Shown: positions 28,577 to 37,773, counted from the stretch's first letter. The stretch: DNA of 64,000 nucleotides from Gardnerella piotii (GCF_003397585.1 NZ_QJUV01000001.1:1302001-1366000); one strand, 5' to 3'. Made by a program: numbers and translations. The notes: generated from the sequence alone by a model not told the origin.

Positions 28577-29524
28577 TCACCTCAATAAAATCATCATAAT
28601 AAAAATAAGCGCAAATCCTGCAAAATCAGCCCACGAGAACACAGCTCCCGTAAACACAACAGCCGTGATTGCAGCCATAACAGGCTCGCTCGCGCCTAAA
28701 AGCGTTCCGCGCACAGATCCAACTCGCATAATGCCAGCCAAAAACATCCAATATGCGCCAAAAGTTCCGCCAACAATTGTAAAAGTAAACAGCAAATACG
28801 CGCTCAAATCTAAAGGAGGCATTGTTTGCCATGGCTTCACAAATGGCAGCATAATAAGACCTGCAATAATAAACGTGATTCCGTTTACAGTAAGATTTCC
28901 CCATTTTGCAATCAATTTAACTGGCATAATCGCAAGCGCCGCCGTACTCGCAGCATCTGCTAATCCCCACAAAAGTCCCATCAACGGCAGCGAAAGCGAG
29001 CTAAAATTGCCGCCCGTTGCCATAAGCGCAGTTCCTGCAAACGCAAGCAAAACACCAATGTTTTCGCGCAAAGTCGGAGTTCTTTTTGACCGCAAACACA
29101 CGTAAACAAGAACAAAAAGCAGATTGAGGCTTTGCAAAACGGTAGCTGTTCCAGAGTTAGTCCAGTCGATTGTAAAAAGATACGCAACTTGCGTTAAAAG
29201 CACGCACACAATACCTGTTACGACTAGCATTGGCCATGATTTTTTTGTGCTTAATGCGCCAACGAGTTGCTTGCGATTAACAATTGAGGCAACAATTACG
29301 AATAGCACGCCTGCAGCAAGCTGACGAACGCACGCGATTTGCAGCGGACTTACAAGGTATTTAGACATTAGAATCTTAGAAACAGTAGCGTTTGTGCCCC
29401 AAAGCGCGCCGCCAAGAATTGTTAAGATTATGCCAATCATCATTGTGCGCGGACTATGATCAACTGCAGGATTCGGTTTTTTAGGTTTTATTTTTTGGAT
29501 ATTCTTTACAAAACCAACATCCAT
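28577..29524 (-). CDS. EamA/DMT superfamily transporter
   Basis: A 315-residue membrane protein with about ten helices in two EamA repeats. The first starts ILTILGGALWGTNATVSKILM and the second GLLWGLADAASTAALAIMP. Helix 10 ends the protein (ADFAGFALIFIMMILLR). Such proteins export metabolites or amino acids; the substrate is not predictable. ATG at 29524 follows AGAAGG at a good distance; a GTG three codons upstream is less likely. It is the first gene of a two-gene unit with the TrmL-like methyltransferase. A perfect 9-bp inverted repeat lies about 60-95 bp upstream. Confidence 0.83.
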   Translation of the reverse strand: MDVGFVKNIQKIKPKKPNPAVDHSPRTMMIGIILTILGGALWGTNATVSKILMSKYLVSPLQIACVRQLAAGVLFVIVASIVNRKQLVGALSTKKSWPMLVVTGIVCVLLTQVAYLFTIDWTNSGTATVLQSLNLLFVLVYVCLRSKRTPTLRENIGVLLAFAGTALMATGGNFSSLSLPLMGLLWGLADAASTAALAIMPVKLIAKWGNLTVNGITFIIAGLIMLPFVKPWQTMPPLDLSAYLLFTFTIVGGTFGAYWMFLAGIMRVGSVRGTLLGASEPVMAAITAVVFTGAVFSWADFAGFALIFIMMILLR

Positions 29525-29584
29525 GCTAAACACCTTCTAAACTTAAATCCTGTATTTGCTAATAATCCTGTAGTTTTGCGCATC

Positions 29585-29619
29585 TGTAGTAAGTCGCAAA
29601 TCGCAAATCGCTTACTACA
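29585..29619. promoter_or_regulatory. Perfect inverted repeat in the DMT/trmL leader
   Basis: TGTAGTAAG (29585-29593) and CTTACTACA (29611-29619) pair perfectly across a 17-base loop made of CGCAAAT repeats. It lies between tRNA-Ser and the DMT transporter start, on the transcribed side of the latter. It could be an operator or an mRNA leader hairpin. It is not followed by a T-run on either strand, so it is not a standard terminator. Confidence 0.5.
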
Positions 29620-29641
29620 TATGAAAAATCTACACTATCAT

Positions 29642-29675
29642 ATAATCAACAACACGCACATAATCAACAACACGC
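29642..29675. repeat. 18-bp tandem duplication upstream of tRNA-Ser
   Basis: ATAATCAACAACACGCAC is followed directly by a second copy lacking its last two bases. It lies in the divergent region between the DMT transporter and tRNA-Ser. No gene is seen between 29534 and 29750 apart from this and the inverted repeat. Confidence 0.85.
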
Positions 29676-29714
29676 GATTTTGCATTATCCGCACACTATG
29701 TTATCTTATTTAAG

Positions 29715-29743
29715 TTGTCTTTTGTTATGCGATTTAGCACAAT
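29715..29743 (+). promoter_or_regulatory. Probable promoter of tRNA-Ser
   Basis: TTGTCT (29715-29720) and CACAAT (29738-29743) are 17 bp apart. The -10 box ends nine bases before the mature tRNA 5' end. The fit to the sigma-70-type consensus and the position make a promoter plausible; no transcription data are available. Confidence 0.5.
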
Positions 29744-29752
29744 GATTGACGT

Positions 29753-29837
29753 GGAGAATTCGCCTAGTGGTCTATGGCGCACGCTTGGAAAGCGTGTTGG
29801 TGTGACAGCCTCACGAGTTCGAATCTCGTATTCTCCG
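29753..29837 (+). tRNA. tRNA-Ser (anticodon GGA)
   Basis: An 85-base class II tRNA. The acceptor stem GGAGAAT pairs with ATTCTCC and the discriminator base is G. The anticodon arm is CACGC-TTGGAAA-GCGTG, giving anticodon GGA, which reads UCC and UCU. A long variable arm, typical of serine tRNAs, precedes the T arm (CGAG-TTCGAAT-CTCG). CCA is not encoded. A terminator follows seven bases later, so it is transcribed alone. Confidence 0.97.
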
Positions 29838-29843
29838 CGAGTA

Positions 29844-29875
29844 GGGTTTCTAGCCAATCGCTAGAAGCCCTTTTT
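29844..29875 (+). terminator. Rho-independent terminator of tRNA-Ser
   Basis: GGGTTTCTAGC and GCTAGAAGCCC form an 11-bp stem with one G-T pair around a five-base loop, followed by TTTTT on the plus strand. It starts seven bases after the tRNA end. Confidence 0.93.
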
Positions 29876-29926
29876 CATACTTATATACTTTGCGCCAGCC
29901 TTACTTACGCTGACTTTTACTTACGC

Positions 29927-31165
29927 TTAACGCGCAATAAGTGGCGCTACTTGCGATTCGTAAGCGCGCAAAGCCATATCAATCACATTGTGCATATCGT
30001 AGTAACTGTACGTTCCCAATCGACCACCAAAAACAGTGTTCGGCTCAGCCACTGCAAGCTCCGCATAGCGCGCATACAATGCTTTATCTTCCTCAGTATT
30101 CACAGGGTAATACGGCTCATCCTCGCGGCTGGCTGCGCGAGAATACTCCTGCCAAACAACAGTCTCCCCAGCTTTAACGCTTTTACCTGGCACAAAATCA
30201 GCATCGCAGCTAGCTTCACCGCTAGCCTCCGTAGAAACCTCCTCGCGCTCTGGATTAAAGTTCTTAAACTCAATCGCGCGCGTAAACGGAACATCAGCAT
30301 CCGAATAGTTCATAACTGGGCAGCCAAAGTGGTCGCTCTCCTGGTAACGCACTTCCTTAAAATCAACGGTACGCCACTTTAACTCGCCAAGCGCGTAGTC
30401 AAAATACCTGTCCACTGGCCCCGTATAAACCACTGGCACTCCAGCTTCCGCCAGCGCGCACTTGTTAAACGGCTGCGATTCGTCGAAAAAGTCCACGCCA
30501 AGCGAAACATGAATTAGCGGATTATCAATCATGCGCTGCATCCAAGCCGTATATCCGTCCGTTGGCAATCCTTCCCAAGTGTCTTTAAAGTAGCGATTAT
30601 TGTAGTTAAATCGCACAGGCAAGCGCTTAATAATTCCAGCAGGCAGCTTAGAAGGATCCGTTTGCCACTGTTTTGCCGTGTAATTCTTAATAAACGCCTC
30701 GTAAAGCGGGCGCCCAATTAGGCTAATACCCTTATCGTTTAGATTTTGCGGATCTTTACCAGCAAACTCCCCTGCTTGACTTGCAATAAGCGCCTTTGCT
30801 TCTTCTGGCGTGTAATGCGCGTGGAAAAATTGGTTAATTGTACCTAAGTTGATTGGCAACGAATACACTTCGCCATCATGCGTTGCATAAACGCGATGCA
30901 CGTAGTTAGTAAACGTTGTAAAGCGGTTCACATAATCCCACACGCGCTTATTGCTTGTGTGGAAAAGATGCGCACCATACTTGTGAATTTCAATTCCCGT
31001 TTGCTCGTCAAAATACGAGTAAGCGTTGCCGCCAATGTGATTACGCACGTCAATAATCTCAACGCGAGCGCCAGCGCGTTCTGCAGCCTGCTGAGCTACA
31101 GTTAAGCCGAATAATCCTGCTCCAACAACCACTAAATCTGGGTATTCGCTCATTTTCCCACTCAT
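29927..31165 (-). CDS. glf: UDP-galactopyranose mutase
   Basis: A 412-residue flavoenzyme that converts UDP-galactopyranose to UDP-galactofuranose, the donor for Galf in surface polysaccharides. The FAD-binding motif VVGAGLFGLTVAQQ is at about residues 12-25. NHIGGNAY follows, then the active-site-lid segment HKYGAHLFHTSN. The conserved RWRT-like segment reads ELKWRTVDF, and NVIDMALRAYE is near the end. ATG at 31165 is given; the ATG at 31153 (MSEYPDLVV) is equally possible because neither has a strong ribosome-binding site. It is the last gene of a minus-strand unit of five genes beginning with the RgpF-like protein, so Galf is probably added by one of the transferases in that unit. Confidence 0.95.
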   Translation of the reverse strand: MSGKMSEYPDLVVVGAGLFGLTVAQQAAERAGARVEIIDVRNHIGGNAYSYFDEQTGIEIHKYGAHLFHTSNKRVWDYVNRFTTFTNYVHRVYATHDGEVYSLPINLGTINQFFHAHYTPEEAKALIASQAGEFAGKDPQNLNDKGISLIGRPLYEAFIKNYTAKQWQTDPSKLPAGIIKRLPVRFNYNNRYFKDTWEGLPTDGYTAWMQRMIDNPLIHVSLGVDFFDESQPFNKCALAEAGVPVVYTGPVDRYFDYALGELKWRTVDFKEVRYQESDHFGCPVMNYSDADVPFTRAIEFKNFNPEREEVSTEASGEASCDADFVPGKSVKAGETVVWQEYSRAASREDEPYYPVNTEEDKALYARYAELAVAEPNTVFGGRLGTYSYYDMHNVIDMALRAYESQVAPLIAR

Positions 31166-31231
31166 TTCTTGCTTTCTGATTTACACTTTACTCTTCGATT
31201 TTTAATTGCATTACTTTATGTTTTTAATGCA

Positions 31232-32413
31232 TTACTTCATATTTTTGATTTTGCAATCGTAGATTATTTTTTCAAGATTCCTAACACACGCCATCGTAAA
31301 ACATTGCGCGCGCTGTAAAATCGTAAGCTTTTTAACAGCTGATTTAGCAAATTCTACGTCTTTAGCATAATTTTTTTCGTATATTTTTTGGATTTCTGCG
31401 TCGCTATTTTTTCCGCCATTAAGCGTATTTTCTCCGCTTTTCATCGCGCATCGCTCGTAACGCAAATTCCCAACCATTGTGTAGTAGCTTCTTGCTGGCA
31501 AAACGTTGTGCTCTAAGCACAAATCCCAATTTGCTCGAACTGCGTCTATATGATCGTGGTAAAAGCCCGCGTCTCGCATTTTATGCGTTACGGAATCCGT
31601 GCGTTGCAGCCAGTAATACAGCACTTCGTCCACATGTGCCACGCAATTCATGCGCGAGTACAGCACGCTTGCCATCGCCGTGTCTTGCGCAAACTTTCCT
31701 TCTGGGAATCGCACTCCCTGCCAAACCTCTCGCTTGTACAGCCTGCACCAATTCGCTTCGTTAAAGTAGAGCGCTTCGCTGTTTTTGCCCAGCTTGTTTC
31801 CGATTATTCTAAATATTTTGCAAAATACAGTTTGATACGCTTTTAGCGGATTTTCTACGATTTTTATTTGAGTCGCGCTCTCTAAACGCGCGGTTGCTTG
31901 CGATTTTTCCGTACCTAATCCGCTCGCGCTCAAACCGCGCGCACCCAATCCACGCGCACCCAAGCCACGCGCACCCAAGCCAGCTTCTCTTTTAATCTGC
32001 TCTAAGCTACTTATCCCAAATTGCTGCCATTTTGCTTTGCTCATGCTAGCTCCGCTTTGCAAAAGCGCGTTTAACAAAATCTCAATATTTTTGCAATCTA
32101 GAATATCGTCATTGTCTGCAAACGCTATAAATTCCCCACTTGCTGCATCAAGCCCTGCGTTTTGCGCGCGCGATATTCCGCCATTTTGTTGGTGTATTAC
32201 TTTAACTCGCGAATCTTTTGATGCGTATGAATCGCAAATTTTACCCGAGTCGTCTTTGGATCCGTCGTCTACTAAAATCAGCTCTATGTTTTTGTAAGTT
32301 TGCGCAAGAATCGAGTCCACGCATCCGCTCAAATATTTTGCAGAATTGTAGACTGGCACGATTATAGAAACTAGCGGATTTTCGTTTTTAGCATAATTTT
32401 CCATTGCTATCAT
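31232..32413 (-). CDS. Family 2 glycosyltransferase with an internal GLGAR repeat
   Basis: A 393-residue GT-A fold transferase. The N-terminus (VSIIVPVYNSAKYL) and nucleotide-binding VDDGSKDDS are near residue 40, and the metal-binding motif reads FADNDD. A tract GLGARGLGARGLGARGLSAS interrupts the catalytic region after about residue 150. It is encoded by 15-bp repeats and looks like a flexible loop of variable length. ATG at 32413 has AAAGGAT upstream; earlier in-frame starts lack one. It begins 11 bp after the previous GT2 gene. The substrate is unknown; addition of Gal, Glc or rhamnose to the polysaccharide is the reasonable range. Confidence 0.85.
   Translation of the reverse strand: MIAMENYAKNENPLVSIIVPVYNSAKYLSGCVDSILAQTYKNIELILVDDGSKDDSGKICDSYASKDSRVKVIHQQNGGISRAQNAGLDAASGEFIAFADNDDILDCKNIEILLNALLQSGASMSKAKWQQFGISSLEQIKREAGLGARGLGARGLGARGLSASGLGTEKSQATARLESATQIKIVENPLKAYQTVFCKIFRIIGNKLGKNSEALYFNEANWCRLYKREVWQGVRFPEGKFAQDTAMASVLYSRMNCVAHVDEVLYYWLQRTDSVTHKMRDAGFYHDHIDAVRANWDLCLEHNVLPARSYYTMVGNLRYERCAMKSGENTLNGGKNSDAEIQKIYEKNYAKDVEFAKSAVKKLTILQRAQCFTMACVRNLEKIIYDCKIKNMK
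31931..31983. repeat. In-frame 15-bp tandem repeat inside the GT2 gene
   Basis: About three copies of a 15-bp unit (CGCGCACCCAAGCCA with small changes) encode Gly-Leu-Gly-Ala-Arg repeats on the minus strand. The unit is a multiple of three, so gain or loss of copies changes loop length without breaking the frame. Confidence 0.88.
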
Positions 32414-32423
32414 TGCTATCCTT

Positions 32424-33320
32424 TCAAACCGCGTTCTGCTCTGCTTTACAAGATGAGATTTTGCGCATTTGACGAATCTTTTGCTGCCCATCCTTAAATC
32501 CGCGTATCATCGCGTGAATCTTAGCAAATTTATTCTTTTCCCACAGCGCAACAAAAATCATATCTCGCACAACTGCACGCAACGACTTAGCGTACGAGTA
32601 TGTTCCCATTTTGTAGTCCACTACTTGCATATTTCGCGCTATGTAGTACTTGCGATTTGCGTTGTGATTCCACACGATTGGGTGTTTTATAATCAAGTTT
32701 ATTGAGCGCGCTTTGCCGATTTGGTGTTCCATTATAACGTTTTGGCACTCTACGATTTTCCACCCAGCGCGCACTAGTCGCCTTGAAAAGTCGAAGTCTA
32801 CTCCGTCAATTTCCAACCATTCGTCAAATCCGCCGATCTTAGCCCACGCTTCTACGCTTGTTAAGCTTCCAGACGTTATGCATTCGTCTTCGTGACACTT
32901 GCTGTGTAAAATCGTGCCGTCTAAACGGTTTTTTAGCAAAGAGCATACAATTGCGATTTTTGCATTTTTTGCATTTTTTTGATTTACAAGACTTCCCTGA
33001 TTTTCCAGGATTTTCTTGTATTCGCTAATCATGTTGTTTGGCACAACAGAATCGTCGTTAAGCGTTAGAACCCAGTTGAAACCTTGCGATTTTGCCCATT
33101 CAAACACTTGCGTCAATGCTTTTGCAAAACCAATATTTTGACTGTTTTTAACTAAAGTCACGTTTGCGTATTTGCTCACAACTTCCTGCAAACTTTTAAC
33201 ATTTTTAGACGCATTGTCTACGATTATTACGCGCTCTACTTGATTGCATAGCGCTTCTAAACACGTGCTTACGTCTGTTAAAGTTGGATTATAGGTGATT
33301 ATTCCAGAACAAATACGCAT
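32424..33320 (-). CDS. Family 2 glycosyltransferase, rhamnosyltransferase-like
   Basis: A 298-residue transferase with ITYNPTLTDVSTCLEAL at the start. VIIVDNAS and ENIGFAKALTQ-type spacing follow (here NSQNIGFAKAL), with the metal motif LNDDS and the acceptor region IDGVDFDFSRRLVRAGWKI. This pattern is typical of RfbF/WbbL-type rhamnosyltransferases, which use dTDP-L-rhamnose, and the rml genes are 10 kb away. ATG at 33320 lies one base after the stop of the acyltransferase gene (TAAGATG), so translation is coupled. The GT2 fold is certain; rhamnose as donor is inferred from family resemblance and context. Confidence 0.85.
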   Translation of the reverse strand: MRICSGIITYNPTLTDVSTCLEALCNQVERVIIVDNASKNVKSLQEVVSKYANVTLVKNSQNIGFAKALTQVFEWAKSQGFNWVLTLNDDSVVPNNMISEYKKILENQGSLVNQKNAKNAKIAIVCSLLKNRLDGTILHSKCHEDECITSGSLTSVEAWAKIGGFDEWLEIDGVDFDFSRRLVRAGWKIVECQNVIMEHQIGKARSINLIIKHPIVWNHNANRKYYIARNMQVVDYKMGTYSYAKSLRAVVRDMIFVALWEKNKFAKIHAMIRGFKDGQQKIRQMRKISSCKAEQNAV

Positions 33321-33321
33321 C

Positions 33322-34467
33322 TTAGTCCAAACTGCGATTCGTGCTGCTACTATCACTGCGATTTCTCACAGCACTTTCAACACGATTCTTGCTACTACTT
33401 TTCACGCAATATTTGCTCGCAAAACCAACAATCAAGTTTGTAAAACGCTTGAGCATTACAGAAAGCACAAGAATCACCACAAACTCTGCGATTAGCAATC
33501 CGTACGCTTGCCAGCGATTAAGCCACACAGGGTATATTACTGTAAACACTTGCATTATTAACACGTGGTGAACCAAAAAAATCGGGTACGAATATGCGGA
33601 TATAAACTTTGTACACGCGCTTAGTGGCTTAAAACTTTTAACAAGTTCGCCAATATAAGAAAGCAACAAGAATGCAAATATTCCTACAATCGTAACGGCA
33701 ATATTGCCTTGCAAAACATGCGTTAATTGTTGTGCTGCAAGAATCACAAAAGATACTGCAGCAAGCCAATGCGGCACTTTCTTTATGAACTTTACAAAAA
33801 TCATGCCAAATACTAATTCTGGCAATCTTGTTGTTAAAAGAATGTCGGACGGCACTCGCGGAATCTGGTAAAACATAAAGAACACAACTGTTACAACATA
33901 TAGAGCCAACACAATGCAAACAGTTGCTATTGGCATTTTATTTACGCCAACTCTTAAAAGTGGAAACACTATGTAAAACAGTATTATGAACCCTAAGAAC
34001 CACTCGCCTAGAACATAAAAAGTGCCTACACCGAATGCAGAAGCGTAGCCATCCATTCCAAAAAGCGAAAAAATTGCTGTTATTTTATGCCTTGGTACAA
34101 AAATATAGCCATTATTGCGAATAAACAGTAAAATATTCGCCACTACAAATGCCACCCAGAACATTGGATACAACGTTTTTGCGCGCTTTGTGTAGAATGT
34201 GCGCAAATCCAGGCTTTCTCTATCGCCATAGTTGTACATAAGAGCAGCGCCAGAAATAATCAAAAATAGCGATACTCCTAATCCGCCAATGTAAATTCCA
34301 AATGGCCTATTTACAAAGAATCGCGTAGGCTCCAAATACGGATTGTTAAAATGAGTTACAACAATCAAAATCGCAGCTATTGCGCGAATCCAATCCAAAT
34401 AGAAAAGTCGCGGTTTTTTTGCGCGCACGAGTTTTGGCAACGATGTTTCTACGCTTATATCACTCAT
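33322..34467 (-). CDS. Acyltransferase 3 family membrane protein (probable O-acetyltransferase)
   Basis: A 381-residue integral membrane protein with about ten helices. The N-terminal motif RLFYLDWIRAIAAILIVVTHF contains the catalytic-type histidine after helix 1, as in the OafA/WecH family (PF01757). FFVNRPFGIYIGGLGVSLFLIISG follows. Such enzymes transfer acetyl or succinyl groups to sugars of lipid-linked or exported polysaccharides. ATG at 34467 overlaps the end of the RgpF-like gene by eight bases (ATGAGTGA) and has AAAGG upstream, so it is the second gene of the unit. The acceptor is presumably the polysaccharide made here. Confidence 0.88.
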   Translation of the reverse strand: MSDISVETSLPKLVRAKKPRLFYLDWIRAIAAILIVVTHFNNPYLEPTRFFVNRPFGIYIGGLGVSLFLIISGAALMYNYGDRESLDLRTFYTKRAKTLYPMFWVAFVVANILLFIRNNGYIFVPRHKITAIFSLFGMDGYASAFGVGTFYVLGEWFLGFIILFYIVFPLLRVGVNKMPIATVCIVLALYVVTVVFFMFYQIPRVPSDILLTTRLPELVFGMIFVKFIKKVPHWLAAVSFVILAAQQLTHVLQGNIAVTIVGIFAFLLLSYIGELVKSFKPLSACTKFISAYSYPIFLVHHVLIMQVFTVIYPVWLNRWQAYGLLIAEFVVILVLSVMLKRFTNLIVGFASKYCVKSSSKNRVESAVRNRSDSSSTNRSLD

Positions 34468-36394
34468 CTTCTTTACCTTTACGACCAATGTGTACAATTC
34501 TTTGAGCTATGTACAAAGCCTTATAAAATACGCGTTTTGCAATACTTTTTAGCACTCTTAAAACAGTGTAGCGGAAGCGCTTTCCGCGCATTACTTCTCT
34601 ACAAGTTTCTTCCAAATTGTGCTTAATCCACGGCGTGCTAACAGATTTTGATAGTTCTCGAACATCGAATTCTAGATTCGTCATTTCTATTCGCGCAAAG
34701 TGGTCGGAGAATATGTATGCGTCGTAATATCCGTTGGCTTGCGGCACATACCCGTATGCTCGCTCTATAAAGTGCAACAACGTTCCGTCTATTTTTAGCG
34801 GTTCTGCTGGGAAATCTTCGTAAGTCCACTTTCTATCCAATAGCCCGTGAAGTGCTTTTGTACGGAACCAAAACATTGTGCCAAGCGGAGCTATAGCGTC
34901 TTTGTTTTCGTCTAACGGAACGCTAATTCCTAACGTTTTTTCTAGGAATTTCTTTGTGCCTTCAAAGTTTGGACCCCAAGTGTATGTAAATCCTGGGAAG
35001 TAGTCTGCGTGATTTGGCGGCGTTGGCATTGCCATTCCAAGTCGCGGATGCGTTTCAAATAGATTTATAACGTTTTGCACATACTCTTTACTTGCAAGAA
35101 TATTCTCAAAGCACTTGTATGCGAATCCGTCGCCTATGCTTCGAGGAGATAATTGCGTTACTTTTTTATCGTGAGCAAAGCATACGTAATCGTACTTCAT
35201 AAGATCTGCGCCGCCGCCCACTAAGAATGCGCTCACATCTCTACCGCGATTTTCAATCAACCGCACGTCTACGTTATACGGAAGTTGTTTCACGCGTTGT
35301 TTCACGATTTGCTGGTTTTCTTTCGATCCTACAGTTAGGATAATATCCGATCCTTCTGGCATGGATTGCACATATTGAATCGTTTTTTCAAGCAAATCCA
35401 TGTAATACAAATGCATACACAACGCGACTTTTGGCTTAGATGTAGGCTTAGCAGCAGTTGCAGTAGATGTTGATGTAGCTGTTGATGAGTTTTCTACAAT
35501 CTGATTTTGCGGCAAAATGTATCGCAAATGAAGATTCTTCATCAAATCTGCCATATTCATGCTTCGCAAAGCATTTTCCCAAATCAAATCCGTGTTGTAA
35601 TCGGTGTGATCCCGCAAATACTCGTATAAGTCTAATGCTTGGTTTCCAACAGATTGCGTAGAAACATCGGAATAATCGTGGAAGAAAGACCTGCGCTTAA
35701 AAATCGGGCAACGCTTATATTCCACAATCTGCCTTGCAGCATACGTTATTGGACCGTAAGAGTAGCCTTCTAAATCACTCGTATCAACGTATACAGACCA
35801 CTTGTAACCCTTATCTGCAAATCGCTTTGTAAACACAGATTCATGTAATCCAACCGACTCAAAGTAGCTGTTGATTGGTGGAAGATTATTCCAATAATCC
35901 TGAAAATCTTTGGATTGAACAAAGCTTTTTCTGTATGCGTGAAAATGCGATTGAATATGCTCTGGCAAATATCCGTACGGACTGTATCCAAACGGGTCTC
36001 CATTAACCTTATGAAACTTTGTTATGCCCCAAAAATCAAGGTCTTTTGCGTTCATAGCGTTAAACATTTCGCTAAACGGATAAACTGGCCCCATAATCGT
36101 AGCGTTAAATAACACTACTTCGTCAAACTTTTCCAGATTCTCCCAACCGTAAGAATCCATTGCAGTTTTGTACGCCCACACGTCAAAACCCTTGTTTTCG
36201 CGCAAAATAAACTTATTCGCATAGCTTTTAAGCATTGCTTTGCTTGGTTCGTCGATTTTGCCGTTTACTACAATCGCAAGCTCGTTAAAGAATGGTTTGA
36301 ATCCATCAAGCAACGTAGACACATAACGGTCTGCGTGACCTTGCGCATCGTAGAAGAAGAAAATGCCCAAGCGCTTTGGATTTTCCAAAATCAT
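34460..36394 (-). CDS. RgpF-like rhamnan synthesis protein
   Basis: A 644-residue protein of the rhamnan synthesis F family (PF05045). The first half (about 1-300) carries GIFFFYDAQGHADRYV, NGKIDE and ENKGFDVWAYKTAMDSYG. The second half (about 320-600), after a Ser/Thr/Ala linker, has VALCMHLYYMDLLEKTIQYV, ENRGRDVSAFL and the CFAHDKK segment. In streptococci RgpF takes part in extending the rhamnose polysaccharide of the wall. ATG at 36394 has GGGAG ten bases upstream. It heads a tightly packed run of five genes ending with glf, and may be co-transcribed with the GT2 gene 92 bp upstream. The family is clear; the exact linkage made is not. Confidence 0.88.
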   Translation of the reverse strand: MILENPKRLGIFFFYDAQGHADRYVSTLLDGFKPFFNELAIVVNGKIDEPSKAMLKSYANKFILRENKGFDVWAYKTAMDSYGWENLEKFDEVVLFNATIMGPVYPFSEMFNAMNAKDLDFWGITKFHKVNGDPFGYSPYGYLPEHIQSHFHAYRKSFVQSKDFQDYWNNLPPINSYFESVGLHESVFTKRFADKGYKWSVYVDTSDLEGYSYGPITYAARQIVEYKRCPIFKRRSFFHDYSDVSTQSVGNQALDLYEYLRDHTDYNTDLIWENALRSMNMADLMKNLHLRYILPQNQIVENSSTATSTSTATAAKPTSKPKVALCMHLYYMDLLEKTIQYVQSMPEGSDIILTVGSKENQQIVKQRVKQLPYNVDVRLIENRGRDVSAFLVGGGADLMKYDYVCFAHDKKVTQLSPRSIGDGFAYKCFENILASKEYVQNVINLFETHPRLGMAMPTPPNHADYFPGFTYTWGPNFEGTKKFLEKTLGISVPLDENKDAIAPLGTMFWFRTKALHGLLDRKWTYEDFPAEPLKIDGTLLHFIERAYGYVPQANGYYDAYIFSDHFARIEMTNLEFDVRELSKSVSTPWIKHNLEETCREVMRGKRFRYTVLRVLKSIAKRVFYKALYIAQRIVHIGRKGKEDE

Positions 36395-36486
36395 GTTATC
36401 TCCCGATTTACCTTTAATTATCCTTGATTATTCTATTGTGTAATTTTGTAATTTGTTTAATCGCAAATTTATTTATTTTTTAACTT

Positions 36487-37773
36487 TTACTTATCATTAT
36501 TTGGTTTAGTTAAGTTTTTAATTGACTTTTTTATCTTTTTTGCAAAACGCTTATACGCTGGCATTGCATCGTAACGTTTTTGCGCTTCAATTTGCAAACG
36601 CTTTTGTTCTTCTTCATATCTTTGCTTATGAACCTGCATAATATGCAAAGACATTAAGTCTACTTGCTCAGCATAAGTTGCGTTCTGTGAACCATTAAAA
36701 CTATCTGGTTTAATGTTTCGGTAAACGTTAAGAAGAGCATCACAAACGGAGCCGTGTTTTATTACGCAATCATCTTCTACAACTTGATTCATAAGGTGCA
36801 CAAGCTCTTCGAGCACAATCAAGCACGCACGCTCTAATCCCCATGTTTCAATAACAGCGTTTATGGCTTCTTGAAAATCCTCGACTTTTAGACGTGTAAA
36901 GAACTCATCTTTTACTATTTTCAAAGCGCGATTATTAAACCATTTTGCAGCTTCTTCAACGGTTTGCTTGTGACTTTTCATCGAAGACTCTTTAGCAAAA
37001 TCGCCAGCAAAATCGTAAACAGCGCTTACAACATCTTTAATGTATTGCTGTTCCGTGCTAAATCTTTCAACGCTTATTTTAGATCTTCCAGAAATTCCTC
37101 TGCCAATATGGTATTTAAGCGCGCGGAACGCCGTTAAGTCCTTCAAAGTATTAGCAGAAGATGCCGTTACAAAGTATTCGTATGCGTCTTCGACTTTAGT
37201 GAGTCTAGTAGAAACTGTTTTTTCAAAAGAAGCGCGTATTAAATCGCCATTAAAAAGTGCTGTTATTACATTCCAAGGCATCCAATGCGGAAAATCGCTA
37301 GAGAACGACGATTTTATAATATTGTCTCCCGATTGATCCCCATTGGTTTGCGCATACATTTGATCGTAACTGTATGCAAAATCTTCGTCCGATTTGCCTT
37401 CTGGATGAATAGAAACACCAAAATGCAATATATCTGCGGGATGACTACTAACGTACGAGTAAAGAACTTCGCAAGTTTTAAGCTCAATCTCATCGTCTGC
37501 GTCAACAAAAAGAACGTAATCTCCGCTAGTTGCCTTAACAGCGGTTTTACGAGCCATGTGCAATCCGCCATTCAAAGCCTTAGCAATAATTTTTACTCTA
37601 GAATCTTTTTTCTCGTAATCGCGAAGAATTTGCAAAGTATTATCTGTACTAGCGTCGTCAACAACAATAATCTCAATGTCTTTAAGAGTTTGATTAATAA
37701 GTGAATCCATACATTGCTTAATATACGGCTCCTTGTTATACGCAGGAACAACTATGGAAATTGCAGGATTCAT
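36487..37773 (-). CDS. Family 2 glycosyltransferase with long C-terminal extension
   Basis: A 428-residue GT-A transferase. ISIVVPAYNKEPYIKQCMDSL opens the protein, with VVDDASTDNT at about residues 36-45 and the metal motif FVDADDE at about 87-93. Residues 250-428 form a helical extension ending in a very basic stretch (RYDAMPAYKRFAKKIKKSI), which may bind membrane lipid headgroups. ATG at 37773 is chosen for its GGAG ribosome-binding site; an upstream in-frame start lacks one. It is divergent from the GtrII-type gene, so the 154-bp gap between should hold both promoters. It is probably the first gene of the minus-strand polysaccharide unit. Donor and acceptor are unknown. Confidence 0.85.
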   Translation of the reverse strand: MNPAISIVVPAYNKEPYIKQCMDSLINQTLKDIEIIVVDDASTDNTLQILRDYEKKDSRVKIIAKALNGGLHMARKTAVKATSGDYVLFVDADDEIELKTCEVLYSYVSSHPADILHFGVSIHPEGKSDEDFAYSYDQMYAQTNGDQSGDNIIKSSFSSDFPHWMPWNVITALFNGDLIRASFEKTVSTRLTKVEDAYEYFVTASSANTLKDLTAFRALKYHIGRGISGRSKISVERFSTEQQYIKDVVSAVYDFAGDFAKESSMKSHKQTVEEAAKWFNNRALKIVKDEFFTRLKVEDFQEAINAVIETWGLERACLIVLEELVHLMNQVVEDDCVIKHGSVCDALLNVYRNIKPDSFNGSQNATYAEQVDLMSLHIMQVHKQRYEEEQKRLQIEAQKRYDAMPAYKRFAKKIKKSIKNLTKPNNDK

